Notes: generated from the sequence alone by a model not told the origin. 64,000 nucleotides of DNA from Bacteroides cellulosilyticus (GCF_020091405.1 NZ_CP081903.1:3596501-3660500), one strand, 5' to 3'. Numbered from the stretch's first letter, positions 9,862-18,880 are shown. Program-made: numbers and translations.

Positions 9862-9947
9862 TGCAAAGTATTGTCCTGCTATTTTGGGAATCTTTTTTGA
9901 GATACAAATATAGAGAAATTTGCCAGTATTTGTGTATGTACGTATAT

Positions 9948-9983
9948 AAAAAAGGGAGACTTTTTTCAAAATCTCCCTTTTTT
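9948..9983 (-). terminator. Intrinsic terminator of rpmE2
   Basis: The stem aaaaaagggaga (9948-9959) pairs with tctccctttttt (9972-9983). Read on the minus strand it follows rpmE2 and ends in a U run. Confidence 0.8.
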
Positions 9984-10001
9984 TGCTTTCATGAAGCAGA
10001 A

Positions 10002-10256
10002 TTATTTCTTTTTACGGTCACCGTAGCGGCTCATGAACTTATCAACGCGACCAGCTGTATCCACCAATGTAGATTTACCAGTATAGAACGGGTGAGAAGT
10101 GTTAGAGATTTCCATCTTTACCAACGGATAAGTTTCACCTTCAAACTCGATGGTTTCTTTCGTATTTACGGTTGAACGAGACAAGAACATGTCACCATTA
10201 GACATATCTTTGAATACTACCGGACGGTAATTTTCAGGATGAATACCTTTTTTCAT
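10002..10256 (-). CDS. rpmE2: 50S ribosomal protein L31 type B
   Basis: An 84-residue L31 protein of the zinc-free type B class: it begins [19 protein letters not shown], contains [14 protein letters not shown] and lacks the CXXC pairs of zinc-binding L31. It is a large-subunit ribosomal protein. It is monocistronic, with a well-formed promoter at 10337-10367 and a terminator at 9948-9983. Confidence 0.95.
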   Translation of the reverse strand: MKKGIHPENYRPVVFKDMSNGDMFLSRSTVNTKETIEFEGETYPLVKMEISNTSHPFYTGKSTLVDTAGRVDKFMSRYGDRKKK

Positions 10257-10336
10257 TTCAATATTTGTTTTTTTAATTATTATATTCGGTTACTATTTTG
10301 GTAATAAATAGTGTAATGGTCTTATTTTTCAGAGCG

Positions 10337-10367
10337 CAAAGATAGTGCAAGTCGCAGATAATACAAA
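10337..10367 (-). promoter_or_regulatory. Promoter of rpmE2
   Basis: On the minus strand TTTG (plus 10364-10367) lies 19 bp from TATCTTTG (plus 10337-10344), an exact match to the Bacteroides TTTG/N19-21/TAnnTTTG promoter. The leader to the ATG is about 75 bases. Confidence 0.8.
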
Positions 10368-10515
10368 ATAAATTCTGATTTATTTTTGCTTAAGGTGCAG
10401 TCTACCTTTGTTTAAAGGCAGTGTATTTCTCTGAATTAGAAAAAAGTTCCCTCAAAAAATAGGTTTATCGCTTTTTATTTCAGATTTTTGCATGGTATTT
10501 TAATTTATATTCAGC

Positions 10516-11523
10516 ATGAAGAAGCTACTTTTCTTAATTTCCCTATGGCTCTGCGTCACTACGGCAGGTGCCCAGCAGAACGAGCGGGATCTGTATAGTG
10601 TTGCGTTTTATAATCTTGAGAACCTGTTTGATACGATTCATGATGCAGGTAAGAACGACCTTGAATTTTTGCCTTCCGGCAGTTATGTATGGACGGCTGA
10701 GAAGTATGAGGCCAAGTTGAAGAACCTTGCCAAAGTCCTGAGTGAAGTGTCGCGCGATCGCGTACCGGGAGGACCCGCCGTTATCGGTGTAGCCGAAGCT
10801 GAAAACAACCGGGTACTGACAGATTTGGTAAGCCAGCCGGCTATATCCAACTATAAATTCGTGCATTACGAAGGTCCGGATAAACGGGGCATTGATTGCG
10901 CTTTGCTTTATGATCCGGAACAATTCACTGTTACCAATTCCAAACTGGTGCTTTCCACTCCTTTTGAGGGAGACACTGTGCACCTGACGCGTGGCTTCCT
11001 TATTGTAGACGGACAGATGGCAGGCGAACGCGTTTGTTTCATCGTCAATCACTGGCCTTCCCGTGGAGCTAAGTCTCCGGTGCGTGTACATGCAGCCAAG
11101 CAGGTACGGGCATTGACAGACTCCCTGATGCGTACGGACAAGAAACTGAAGCTGATAGTCATGGGGGATATGAACGACGATCCTATGGACGAAAGCATGG
11201 CGACACTGGGTGCACGCAAGTATGCGAAGCAGGTGAAAAAAGGCGAATTCTATAATCCCTGGTGGGAAACCCTTGAAGATAAAGGTGTGGGAACATTGCT
11301 CTATCGTGGCAAGTGGAACTTGTTCGACCAGATTGTAGTCTCCCGTCCTTTGCTGAAAGCCAAGAAAGGTTTGAAGTACGATCATAATGAAGTCTTTATC
11401 CGTGAGTATCTTTTTCAGCAGGATGGCAAGTACAAAGGCTCTCCCTTGCGCACGCACGGCGGACGTGTTTGGTTGAATGGCTACAGCGACCATTTACCCA
11501 CTATCATTTATTTGAAAAAGTAA
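10516..11523 (+). CDS. Exported endonuclease/exonuclease/phosphatase-fold protein
   Basis: A 335-residue protein with a signal peptide (LLFLISLWLCVTTAGAQ) and the endonuclease/exonuclease/phosphatase fold: VAFYNLENLFDT near the N-terminus, IGVAEAENN for the metal-binding Glu, IVNHWPSRG, VMGDMNDDP, and a final GYSDHLPTI carrying the catalytic Asp-His. It may be a periplasmic nuclease or phosphodiesterase; the substrate is unknown. It is divergent from rpmE2 and has its own terminator. Confidence 0.85.
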   Translation: MKKLLFLISLWLCVTTAGAQQNERDLYSVAFYNLENLFDTIHDAGKNDLEFLPSGSYVWTAEKYEAKLKNLAKVLSEVSRDRVPGGPAVIGVAEAENNRVLTDLVSQPAISNYKFVHYEGPDKRGIDCALLYDPEQFTVTNSKLVLSTPFEGDTVHLTRGFLIVDGQMAGERVCFIVNHWPSRGAKSPVRVHAAKQVRALTDSLMRTDKKLKLIVMGDMNDDPMDESMATLGARKYAKQVKKGEFYNPWWETLEDKGVGTLLYRGKWNLFDQIVVSRPLLKAKKGLKYDHNEVFIREYLFQQDGKYKGSPLRTHGGRVWLNGYSDHLPTIIYLKK

Positions 11524-11548
11524 TATATAATAATGTGTAAACGAAGAC

Positions 11549-11579
11549 CGGGAAGCTAAACTTGCTTTCCGTTTTTTTT
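11549..11579 (+). terminator. Intrinsic terminator
   Basis: The stem cgggaagc (11549-11556) pairs with gctttccg (11564-11571, one G-U) and is followed by eight T residues. The remaining 11580-11757 is AT-rich with no gene seen. Confidence 0.85.
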
Positions 11580-11757
11580 GTTATCTATATAAAGGTATGC
11601 AGAAGAGGCTGATAAAGGCTACAGATGAAAAGAGTTTGTAACATAGAGATTACAATATTCTGTTAAAATCATCCAATAGCTTTAAAATAGAATTGTTTCA
11701 ATAGGGATAATACGATAATTTATTCCCAACCTGTTCTTCCATTTGAAGGATAATGCT

Positions 11758-11765
11758 TACTTTTG
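11758..11765 (+). promoter_or_regulatory. Possible -7 element of the aldolase gene
   Basis: TACTTTTG matches TAnnTTTG 39 bp before ATG 11805. No good TTTG is seen 19-21 bp upstream. Confidence 0.35.
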
Positions 11766-11804
11766 CGTAGAATTTTTATTCACTAACAATAAACTTTAAA
11801 CAAA

Positions 11805-12809
11805 ATGATTAATTACAAAGATTTAGGGCTCGTAAACACAAGAGAAATGTTTGCGAAAGCTATTAAAGGTGGATATGCTATCCCGGCTTTCAACTTTAAT
11901 AATATGGAACAGTTGCAGGCTATTGTAAAGGCTGCTGTTGAAACCAAATCTCCGGTAATCCTCCAGGTATCTAAAGGTGCTCGCCAATATGCTAACCAGA
12001 CATTGTTGCGTTACATGGCAGAAGGTGCTGTAGAATATGCAAAGGAACTGGGTTGCAAACACCCTGAAATCGTTCTTCACCTCGACCACGGAGATACATT
12101 CGAAACTTGCAAGTCTTGTATCGATATGGGCTTCTCTTCAGTTATGATCGACGGTTCTCACCTGCCTTACGAAGAAAACGTTGCTTTGACGAAGAAGGTA
12201 GTTGACTACGCTCATCAATTTGATGTAACTGTAGAAGGCGAACTTGGTGTATTGGCTGGTGTAGAAGACGAAGTTTCTGCTGAACATCATACTTATACTG
12301 ACCCTGAAGAAGTAATCGACTTTGCTACTCGCACAGGTTGTGACTCTTTGGCTATTTCTATCGGTACTTCTCACGGTGCATACAAGTTCAAACCCGAACA
12401 ATGCCACGTAGATCCGAAGACTGGTCGTTTGGTACCTCCTCCTTTGGCATTCGAAGTATTGGATGCTGTAATGGAGAAACTTCCGGGATTCCCCATCGTA
12501 CTGCACGGATCTTCTTCAGTTCCTCAGGAAGAAGTTGAAACTATCAACAAGTTTGGTGGCAAGCTGGAAGCAGCTATCGGTATTCCTGAAGAAGAACTGC
12601 GTAAGGCTGCTAAGTCTGCAGTTTGCAAGATCAACATCGACTCAGACTCTCGTCTGGCTATGACTGCTGCTATCCGTAAGGTATTCGCAGAAAAACCGGC
12701 TGAGTTTGACCCGCGTAAGTATCTTGGCCCGGCTCGTGACAACATGGAAAAGATGTACATGCATAAGATTATCAACGTGCTTGGTTCAGACGGTAAATTG
12801 GCTGAATAA
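11805..12809 (+). CDS. fbaA: Class II fructose-bisphosphate aldolase
   Basis: A 334-residue zinc aldolase that splits fructose 1,6-bisphosphate into dihydroxyacetone phosphate and glyceraldehyde 3-phosphate. Family motifs include GYAIPAFNFNNMEQLQAI near the N-terminus, the catalytic and zinc region VLHLDHGDTFE near residue 87-97, VEGELGVLAG, GTSHGAYK, LHGSSSVP and CKINIDSDSR. Codon use looks optimised (many C- and T-ending preferred codons), as expected for a highly expressed glycolytic gene. It is monocistronic and convergent with RiPP locus A across a shared terminator. Confidence 0.95.
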   Translation: MINYKDLGLVNTREMFAKAIKGGYAIPAFNFNNMEQLQAIVKAAVETKSPVILQVSKGARQYANQTLLRYMAEGAVEYAKELGCKHPEIVLHLDHGDTFETCKSCIDMGFSSVMIDGSHLPYEENVALTKKVVDYAHQFDVTVEGELGVLAGVEDEVSAEHHTYTDPEEVIDFATRTGCDSLAISIGTSHGAYKFKPEQCHVDPKTGRLVPPPLAFEVLDAVMEKLPGFPIVLHGSSSVPQEEVETINKFGGKLEAAIGIPEEELRKAAKSAVCKINIDSDSRLAMTAAIRKVFAEKPAEFDPRKYLGPARDNMEKMYMHKIINVLGSDGKLAE

Positions 12810-12836
12810 TCCACGAATTTTAAAATTCTAAATAGG

Positions 12837-12870
12837 AAGGCTGCTCTTGAAAAAAGGGCAGCCTTTTTTT
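12837..12870. terminator. Terminator between aldolase and locus A
   Basis: The stem aaggctgctctt (12837-12848) pairs with aagggcagcctt (12854-12865, one G-U pair) and is followed by a T run. It can serve the convergent radical SAM gene as well. Confidence 0.85.
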
Positions 12871-12881
12871 GATCAGTTCCT

Positions 12882-14462
12882 TTAGTAATCAAGTCTATTG
12901 GTCATTTCCGGGGCAAAGGCGCATCTCGGATCGGGATAATCCCAACACTCTTTGCCGTATGCCTTGATGATATCGCTCCAGCACCGGTTTCCGTATTTAA
13001 AGCAATCTTCAAAACAGATGCAAGTACGGCATCGGCTATGATTCCCGATATCGTTGCGGGAAAGGTTGCAGAGATGCAGCGTCTTCTCCGATTTCCAGAT
13101 GTCTTTCAAGCCAGATTCCCTTGCATCCCCGATAATGAACCGGGAGTTCCAGTACAGTTGTTCGCAAATAGTGACCTTCCCGTCCGGGAGAATGAATAAA
13201 TGGTTGTTGAGTGCAGAGCAGGTGGCACCGCTAAACTGCATGCTTCCTCCTTCGTCCGAGTAATACTGTTTCTTTATTGCACCTTGGTTCAGGATAATCC
13301 TGAAATGCGCATTGAGGGCGACCGATTCTTGTAAGAAGCGGAAAATATCGCTAATCTCCTGATGTGAAGGCTTTAGTTCGGCAAAGCTCCGGTAGTTTGT
13401 GGTGATAGAGTTACTGACCGGAGTGAGACGCCAGTCTTGCAGGTTCTTCAGGGTTGAGAGGAATTGAAACAGCTCACTAAGAATCTGGCGGTTACAATTA
13501 TAGGTTGTCAGTACAGAAGACACTTGGTATGGCAAATCGCTTTGATCGAGCATCCGGAGTCCTTGCATCATCTGTTTGGCGTAGGATTTGCTGACGGATA
13601 AAGACTGATTTAATACCATGGCATCGATGGCATCTAATGACACCTGTATGATGTTCTTATACCCGGTTTGTTTCAGCTTTTGCAGACATTCGGCATTGAA
13701 TGGCATTTTGGTGGATATGAATTCAGGTTCTATGCCACACTTCACCAGTTCCGTAAGGATGATGTCCCAGTCTTTGTGCAGAAATATTTCTCCGCCTATC
13801 AGATTGATTTGTTGCACGGGCAATGTTGCTGCTTCCCGTATCAATTCCAGAATACGGGAAGTTGTCAGCACGCTTTGCACTTGTGTGCGGGTGTCGGCAT
13901 AGCAATACCGGCAGTGAGTCATGCAGCGGTTGGTCAGCATTAACGTCAGCGTCAACGGACCGGAATATAGCCGTCTGGTATATGTGTCGACTGTCGTACC
14001 CGTAGGATTGCAGGGAAATAGGTTTTTGTAGTGATATTCTGTTCCTGCTTTTTCAATAGGTATGATCAGTTGTCTGGGAAAACATATTTCCCGTCCGTTC
14101 CATGTGGTGAAGAACGCTTCCCGGTTCTCTATAAAAGGCAGCATCAGTTTTTCGGTTTTCAATACGTCGCAGTGAAAGAAGCGTGCCAGTAGTTGCCAGT
14201 TCTCAGCCAGACTCCGTTTGTGGGTAAAGAAACTGAGCATTGCCGCGTGGGCGGGATGGATAAAAGACATCCAGTCCGGCGAGGCAACTCCCCTGATGTT
14301 TGTTTTGGAAAACAGGATGAACCGATATATATCGTCCCTTAATCCATAATTGGGATTAAGCACATATACATCATTCACTTTTGATGTCTTTGTCACCGAT
14401 GCTTTCATTGAAGACGGCACCTGTGAAGCAGCCCAGGCCACAATTTCCCTGAAGCTTTTCAT
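12882..14462 (-). CDS. Radical SAM/SPASM peptide maturase (RiPP locus A)
   Basis: A 526-residue enzyme with an N-terminal domain of about 170 residues, a radical SAM domain whose CX3CX2C cluster ligands are Cys180, Cys184 and Cys187 (CMTHCRYC), and a cysteine-rich SPASM-type C-terminus (CSALNNH, CEQLYW, then CRTCICFEDC and further cysteines). Such enzymes use S-adenosylmethionine and iron-sulfur clusters to modify ribosomal peptides. Its substrate is most likely the small peptide at 14371-14583, whose 3' end overlaps this gene by 92 bp in another frame. An alternative ATG at 14408 would shorten the overlap to 38 bp. It is the last gene of the operon HTH-PCAT-HlyD-precursor-maturase. Confidence 0.88.
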   Translation of the reverse strand: MKSFREIVAWAASQVPSSMKASVTKTSKVNDVYVLNPNYGLRDDIYRFILFSKTNIRGVASPDWMSFIHPAHAAMLSFFTHKRSLAENWQLLARFFHCDVLKTEKLMLPFIENREAFFTTWNGREICFPRQLIIPIEKAGTEYHYKNLFPCNPTGTTVDTYTRRLYSGPLTLTLMLTNRCMTHCRYCYADTRTQVQSVLTTSRILELIREAATLPVQQINLIGGEIFLHKDWDIILTELVKCGIEPEFISTKMPFNAECLQKLKQTGYKNIIQVSLDAIDAMVLNQSLSVSKSYAKQMMQGLRMLDQSDLPYQVSSVLTTYNCNRQILSELFQFLSTLKNLQDWRLTPVSNSITTNYRSFAELKPSHQEISDIFRFLQESVALNAHFRIILNQGAIKKQYYSDEGGSMQFSGATCSALNNHLFILPDGKVTICEQLYWNSRFIIGDARESGLKDIWKSEKTLHLCNLSRNDIGNHSRCRTCICFEDCFKYGNRCWSDIIKAYGKECWDYPDPRCAFAPEMTNRLDY

Positions 14463-14583
14463 CTATTCCACCTTGCAGGTCGAACAGTTCGTCCATGTTC
14501 AGCAACTCTTCCTGAGAGCAGTTTTCGTCCTTGCTTGCTCCGTGTTGCTGATCGTTGCTCTTTCCGGAATTTTTAGTTTTCAT
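14371..14583 (-). CDS. RiPP precursor peptide with double-glycine leader (locus A)
   Basis: A 70-residue peptide. The N-terminus is rich in Lys, Ser, Asn and Gln, then an acidic amphipathic leader LLNMDELFDLQGG ends at Gly38-Gly39, the site type cut by C39 peptidases. The predicted core (residues 40-70) contains two cysteines, Cys48 and Cys52, in NCGLGCFTG. It lies 25 bp after the HlyD gene and overlaps the maturase gene. Placement beside a C39 exporter and a radical SAM enzyme is the main argument that it is real. The nature of the modification is unknown. Confidence 0.75.
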   Translation of the reverse strand: MKTKNSGKSNDQQHGASKDENCSQEELLNMDELFDLQGGIDEKLQGNCGLGCFTGAVFNESIGDKDIKSE

Positions 14584-14608
14584 GATGTCAAATGTTTAGA
14601 GGTTACTA

Positions 14609-15763
14609 TTAAGTTTGTTTCTCCGGCTGTTTCAACAGCCTGTATAGCGGGGTGAAGACGCGGCTGAGTATACTCCGGTCCGAAGTGATGATTTCGGCTT
14701 TGCCGGAGAGACCTATCTCATATTCTATCTCATCTTTGGTGGTCGTATTCAGTCCGTGGGGAAAATTGATTTCCACTGCGTAGTTTTTGCTGTAGGGCAC
14801 ATACGCTATTGAAGCTACTTCACCGGTGAGATACCCGTAAGTATGTGCCGGATATTTGCTTAACTCGATGTTCACTTTATCGCCGGGGGCTATTTCCGCC
14901 ACATCTTCCTGTGAGAGTTTGATGCGTCCTATCGGTTGCCCCTTTTGTTCTGATATCACAGAACAAACCGTATCGCCTTCATTTATCACATTGCTTATCC
15001 CCCAGCTTTTTCCCAGTATCACCGTTCCGTTGCTGCTGCTTTTAATTAAGTATTTGGCTTCCCATATTTTCAGGCTGTTTATCATATTCTCGTATGCCAG
15101 TTCCAAGGCTCTCCGGTTCAGTGCTACTTCCTTTTTGTGTTCCATTCTCAGGTCGAATAGCTGCCGTCTGGTGTTCAGTATATTCATTTCATTCTTTTCC
15201 GGCTGCTTATTCAGCAATGCCAGTTCCTCTTTCAGGAATCCTTCCTTTTGCCGGAATATGTCAAATTCGTCATAAATCAGGCAGGTGCGCACGGCATTTG
15301 TGAACTGCCCGTAAGCACCGGTCATTTCTCCCATGATGAGGTCGAATGGAAAACTATTCAAATATTTTATGTCGTTGGTGCGGTAATATGTTTCCACGTC
15401 TCCCAGTACCCGGCAGAATCTTTTCACATCCTGCATGGAGGCTGTGTTGCGCAGAATGCCCAGTGTGTCGTTGAGTTTCACCTTTTGCCGGTCTTCTACG
15501 AAGAAACGGTCTATTATCCCCGATTGGTTTGCCGTTATCCATGCTGTCTTCGATAGGTCGTCGATGGCTATGCCTGTCCTCACAGTGTCCGGATACGAGA
15601 ACAGGGCGGCGAAGGTTATCAATAGTACTATCAACCCGTAGATGATGTGGCTTCCCGTATGTATCAGCCAGTTGGGCATATCGCCCAGTATGTCGTTGTT
15701 CTCGCGGCTGTACAGTTCCACTTTGTCGGCCTCGTTGTTTTCCGGTTTATAGATTTCTTCCAT
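14609..15763 (-). CDS. HlyD-family membrane fusion protein (locus A exporter)
   Basis: A 384-residue periplasmic adaptor with one N-terminal membrane span (HIIYGLIVLLITFAALFSYP, about residues 33-52), a barrel-sandwich half (SGIIDRFFVEDRQKVKLNDTL), a long coiled coil, and a C-terminal half with IGRIKLSQEDVAEIAPGDK. It should link the C39 ABC transporter encoded 21 bp upstream to an outer membrane channel. No TolC-like gene is in the locus. The second adaptor at 38617 has the same plan. Confidence 0.88.
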   Translation of the reverse strand: MEEIYKPENNEADKVELYSRENNDILGDMPNWLIHTGSHIIYGLIVLLITFAALFSYPDTVRTGIAIDDLSKTAWITANQSGIIDRFFVEDRQKVKLNDTLGILRNTASMQDVKRFCRVLGDVETYYRTNDIKYLNSFPFDLIMGEMTGAYGQFTNAVRTCLIYDEFDIFRQKEGFLKEELALLNKQPEKNEMNILNTRRQLFDLRMEHKKEVALNRRALELAYENMINSLKIWEAKYLIKSSSNGTVILGKSWGISNVINEGDTVCSVISEQKGQPIGRIKLSQEDVAEIAPGDKVNIELSKYPAHTYGYLTGEVASIAYVPYSKNYAVEINFPHGLNTTTKDEIEYEIGLSGKAEIITSDRSILSRVFTPLYRLLKQPEKQT

Positions 15764-15784
15764 GAGGTGTTTTTTTTGTTTGTA

Positions 15785-17983
15785 TTAAGCATTCAGTTCC
15801 AGTTGGTTTTTCACCAATCCGTAGTAGTCTCCCTGACGGGATATCAGCGTTTCGTGGTTGCCCTGTTCGGTGATGTTTCCATCTTTCAGTACCACAATTT
15901 GGTCGGCATTCCTCACGGTGCTGAGGCGGTGGGCTACGATGACTACTGTGCGGTCTTTGAAGAACTGGTCCAGATTCCGTTGGATGGTTTTCTCATTATC
16001 CGTATCCAGTGCGTTGGTTGCCTCGTCAAAGAACAGGTAATCGGGGTTGCGGTAGATGGCTCTGGCTATCAGTATGCGTTGTTTCTGCCCCTGGCTCAAT
16101 CCTTGTCCGGTGTTGCCTATGCGGGTGTTGTACTTCAAGGGCAGGCTTTCGATGAAACTGCGTATGTTGGCCATGTCTACGGCATAGATCAACTTCTTCT
16201 TGTCTACGATGTCATCTTCGGGGGCGATGTTGTTGGCTATGGTATCATTGAAGATGAAGCCCTCCTGCATTACTACTCCGCAATGCTTGCGCCATTGCTT
16301 GAAGCTGAGGTCTTGCAATGACTGTCCGCCTATGCTCACCTTTCCCTCTGTGGGCGGATAGAATCCCAGCATCAGCTTTATCAGGGTTGTTTTTCCGCTT
16401 CCGCTTAGCCCTACGATGGCGGTCGTCTTTCCTGCGGGGATATCCAGCGATATTCCTTTGATAATCTTCTTCGATTTCTCCGAGCCGTAGGTGAAGAATA
16501 CATTCTGCAACTGTATGGGCTGGTTACCCATTACTTGTTCCGCATTTTCCTGACCATCTTCCTCTTCATTGGGTTTGCTGTGTATCTCACCCAGACGTTC
16601 CAGGCTGAGCTGTGCATCTTGTGCCTGCTGCATGAAGGATACGAATTGCTCTATCGGACCCTGCATCTGCCCGATGATGTATTGTATGGACAGCATGATA
16701 CCCAGTGTGATGTCACCGTTCAGTACGGCAGTGGCAGATAGTACGGTGATAAGTATATTTTTCACTTCATTGATGAGCACGGCGCCCACTTGCTGCCATT
16801 GCCCCAGGTTGAGCGACTTGATATTGATTTGGAACAGGGAAGCCTGTATGTTCTCCCATTCCCATCTTTTCTGTTGTTCGCACCCCAGCAGCTTGATGTC
16901 CTGCATGCCGTATATCATCTGCATCAGGTTGTCCTGATTGACGGACATTTGCTCGAAGTTTTTCCGGTTGAGGTCGGCGCGCTTGCGCATGAACAGTTTC
17001 ACCCAGCCGACGTAGAGGATGCTAAAGAGGAGAAAGAGGAAGAATATTTTCAGGTTGTACACGGCAAGCACTGCACCGAAGATGATGATGGTGATGGTGG
17101 CAAACAAGATGCTCAACACGGACTGGGTGAGGAACATTTCTATGCGTTTGTGGTCTTCGATGCGGCGGATCAGGTCGCCTGCCAGCTTACTGTCGAAGAA
17201 GCGCATGGGCAGGCGCATCAGCTTGACGAGAAAGTCCGATATCAGGGCTACATTGACGCGTGTACTGATGTGCAGCAGGATGCAGCGGCGGATAACTTCG
17301 ATCAGCGTGCGGCTGAACACCAGCATGAGTTGTGCAGCCAGTATGAGTTGGATGAAGTTGAGGTTGCGGTGACCGATGCCTTGGTCTACGATGGTTTGCG
17401 TGAGGAAGGGGAAGGCGAGTTGCAATACACTGCCTGCCAGAAGGCCCACTATCAGTTGGACTATCATTTTACGGTAAGGATGTACGTAGCGCAGCAGATG
17501 CCACAGTGATATGCCTTCGTATTTGATGGGTGTTGTTTCGTAGAATTGCGGGGTGACATCAAGCAGCATGGCTATGCCTTTTTCTATGCCGCCTTGCGTG
17601 GTGCTGATCCAGCATTTCCTCAATTCCTCTTCTTCATATTTCAGCAAGCCGTAAGCCGGATCGGCAATATAGAAATAAGTTTTCCCTTTCTTTTGAACGA
17701 TTTTGTAGAGCACCACGAAGTGTATCTGATTCCAATGCAGAATGCAAGGCAGCTTGGATTGTTGCTTCAGTTTTTCGAGGGTGGTGCGTATGCCTGTGGC
17801 ACGCATACCTATGCTGGCGGCGGCTTCGCTGATGCCTTGCATATTGACTCCGGTGCGCTGTATGAACGATTGCTCGCGCAGTTGCTGCACGGAGAATTTC
17901 TTTCCGTGGTATCGGGCAATCATTCGCAGGCACGAGGGGCCGCAGTCCATACCGTCCAACTGTTTATAGAAGGGGAATTTCAT
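15785..17983 (-). CDS. Peptidase-containing ABC exporter (C39 domain + ABC) of locus A
   Basis: A 732-residue bacteriocin-type exporter. The N-terminal C39 cysteine protease has Cys14 (MDCGPSC), His88 (QIHFVVLY) and Asp108 (IADPA), the catalytic triad that cuts leaders after double glycine. A six-span transmembrane domain follows, then a nucleotide-binding domain with Walker A GLSGSGKTT near 523-531, signature LSQGQKQR and Walker B YLFFDEATNALD. It should trim and export the precursor encoded downstream. It is very similar in plan to the protein at 39609-41816. Confidence 0.93.
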   Translation of the reverse strand: MKFPFYKQLDGMDCGPSCLRMIARYHGKKFSVQQLREQSFIQRTGVNMQGISEAAASIGMRATGIRTTLEKLKQQSKLPCILHWNQIHFVVLYKIVQKKGKTYFYIADPAYGLLKYEEEELRKCWISTTQGGIEKGIAMLLDVTPQFYETTPIKYEGISLWHLLRYVHPYRKMIVQLIVGLLAGSVLQLAFPFLTQTIVDQGIGHRNLNFIQLILAAQLMLVFSRTLIEVIRRCILLHISTRVNVALISDFLVKLMRLPMRFFDSKLAGDLIRRIEDHKRIEMFLTQSVLSILFATITIIIFGAVLAVYNLKIFFLFLLFSILYVGWVKLFMRKRADLNRKNFEQMSVNQDNLMQMIYGMQDIKLLGCEQQKRWEWENIQASLFQINIKSLNLGQWQQVGAVLINEVKNILITVLSATAVLNGDITLGIMLSIQYIIGQMQGPIEQFVSFMQQAQDAQLSLERLGEIHSKPNEEEDGQENAEQVMGNQPIQLQNVFFTYGSEKSKKIIKGISLDIPAGKTTAIVGLSGSGKTTLIKLMLGFYPPTEGKVSIGGQSLQDLSFKQWRKHCGVVMQEGFIFNDTIANNIAPEDDIVDKKKLIYAVDMANIRSFIESLPLKYNTRIGNTGQGLSQGQKQRILIARAIYRNPDYLFFDEATNALDTDNEKTIQRNLDQFFKDRTVVIVAHRLSTVRNADQIVVLKDGNITEQGNHETLISRQGDYYGLVKNQLELNA

Positions 17984-17995
17984 AGTAGGCTGGTT

Positions 17996-18259
17996 TTATT
18001 GATTCTGAAATTGCTGGCAATTGTTGCAACACTTTCCACCCATCAAGGTGCAGAAATCTTTCTCTCCGTAGTAGTATGTCTGGTTATAGCAGTTATAGAG
18101 TATATCCAGCATCAAGTCTTTGCGCAGGAAGGTTAGGTACTCGAAGAGGGCGGATCGGGATAGATTCAACTTTTCTGCAAATTTCTCAGGGGTGCCTGTA
18201 CGTCGATGTGCAATCAACGTATTCATATAAATGATTTTCTGTAGGTCGACGTTTTTCAT
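17996..18259 (-). CDS. Small HTH protein with GG-KCCNNC tail
   Basis: An 87-residue protein. Residues 15-65 look like a winged HTH common among short Bacteroidales proteins (GTPEKFAEKLNLSRSALFEYLTFL in two pieces, then a YYYG wing). Instead of the usual hydrophobic C-terminal strand it ends with Gly74-Gly75 followed by Lys-Cys-Cys-Asn-Asn-Cys and a short Gln/Asn tail. It is the first gene of the operon, 12 bp before the exporter. It could be a local regulator with a metal- or redox-sensing cysteine knot, or a second precursor-like substrate. I could not decide between these. Confidence 0.7.
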   Translation of the reverse strand: MKNVDLQKIIYMNTLIAHRRTGTPEKFAEKLNLSRSALFEYLTFLRKDLMLDILYNCYNQTYYYGEKDFCTLMGGKCCNNCQQFQNQ

Positions 18260-18301
18260 AATCGGTGTGTTTTAGAGTTGTTATTAAGGGAAAAGGGAAA
18301 G

Positions 18302-18336
18302 AAAAAGGAGAGGCTGAATCTTAGCCTCTCCTTTTT
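18302..18336 (-). terminator. Terminator after the DUF3244 gene
   Basis: The perfect 14-bp stem aaaaaggagaggct (18302-18315) / agcctctccttttt (18323-18336) has a 7-base loop. It separates the DUF3244 gene from the exporter operon. Confidence 0.88.
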
Positions 18337-18339
18337 GTG

Positions 18340-18732
18340 TTAAAGCTGGAATATACCTTGCAAGTAACCACCGTAATCGTTGCTGATTTCGATAGTGTAA
18401 CTACCTTGAGGTAAGCTGTCGAGAGAAATAGAAACAAAAGATGTTTCGGGAGCTGTAAAATCACGTTGCCATACGGGCTGGCCGTTGGCGTTGACAATAG
18501 TGATGTTTACGTCATAGTTAGGGGAGGTGCATTTCAAAGTTAGCTGGTCACCGCCGATGGAGGCGGTGAAGGGGATGGGAGAGAGACTTCTTGTGTTTGA
18601 CATCCATTGTCCTTCAAAAACGACTTCTGACTCAATATCGGAATTTCTGATTTCTGCCTGTATTGGCTGCATTGGCAAACTACCTATAATAAGGAGCATG
18701 CAGATTGATAAATAACATACATAGTTTCTCAT
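18340..18732 (-). CDS. DUF3244-type small secreted protein (locus A)
   Basis: ATG 18732 was chosen because it starts a signal peptide (MRNYVCYLSICMLLIIGSLP); the product is 130 residues. After cleavage there is a single beta-sandwich-like domain ending in QGSYTIEISNDYGGYLQGIFQL (written as QGSYTIEISND and GGYLQGIFQL), which resembles the DUF3244 family of Bacteroides exported proteins. Function is unknown. A similar protein is encoded in locus C at 49368. A TAAATTTG element lies at 18760-18767 upstream, without a clear -33 box. Confidence 0.7.
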   Translation of the reverse strand: MRNYVCYLSICMLLIIGSLPMQPIQAEIRNSDIESEVVFEGQWMSNTRSLSPIPFTASIGGDQLTLKCTSPNYDVNITIVNANGQPVWQRDFTAPETSFVSISLDSLPQGSYTIEISNDYGGYLQGIFQL

Positions 18733-18880
18733 AATTGTTGTCTTTTGATTTTCTGAAAACAAATTTAGCGGTTAATTATTGAATTGTTATGGACACAATA
18801 TGGACATGTTGATCTTGATAACTCGCTAATAAATAGGAAAGTATGAAAAAACTTTTATTCGAATCTGGACATGCTATGAT

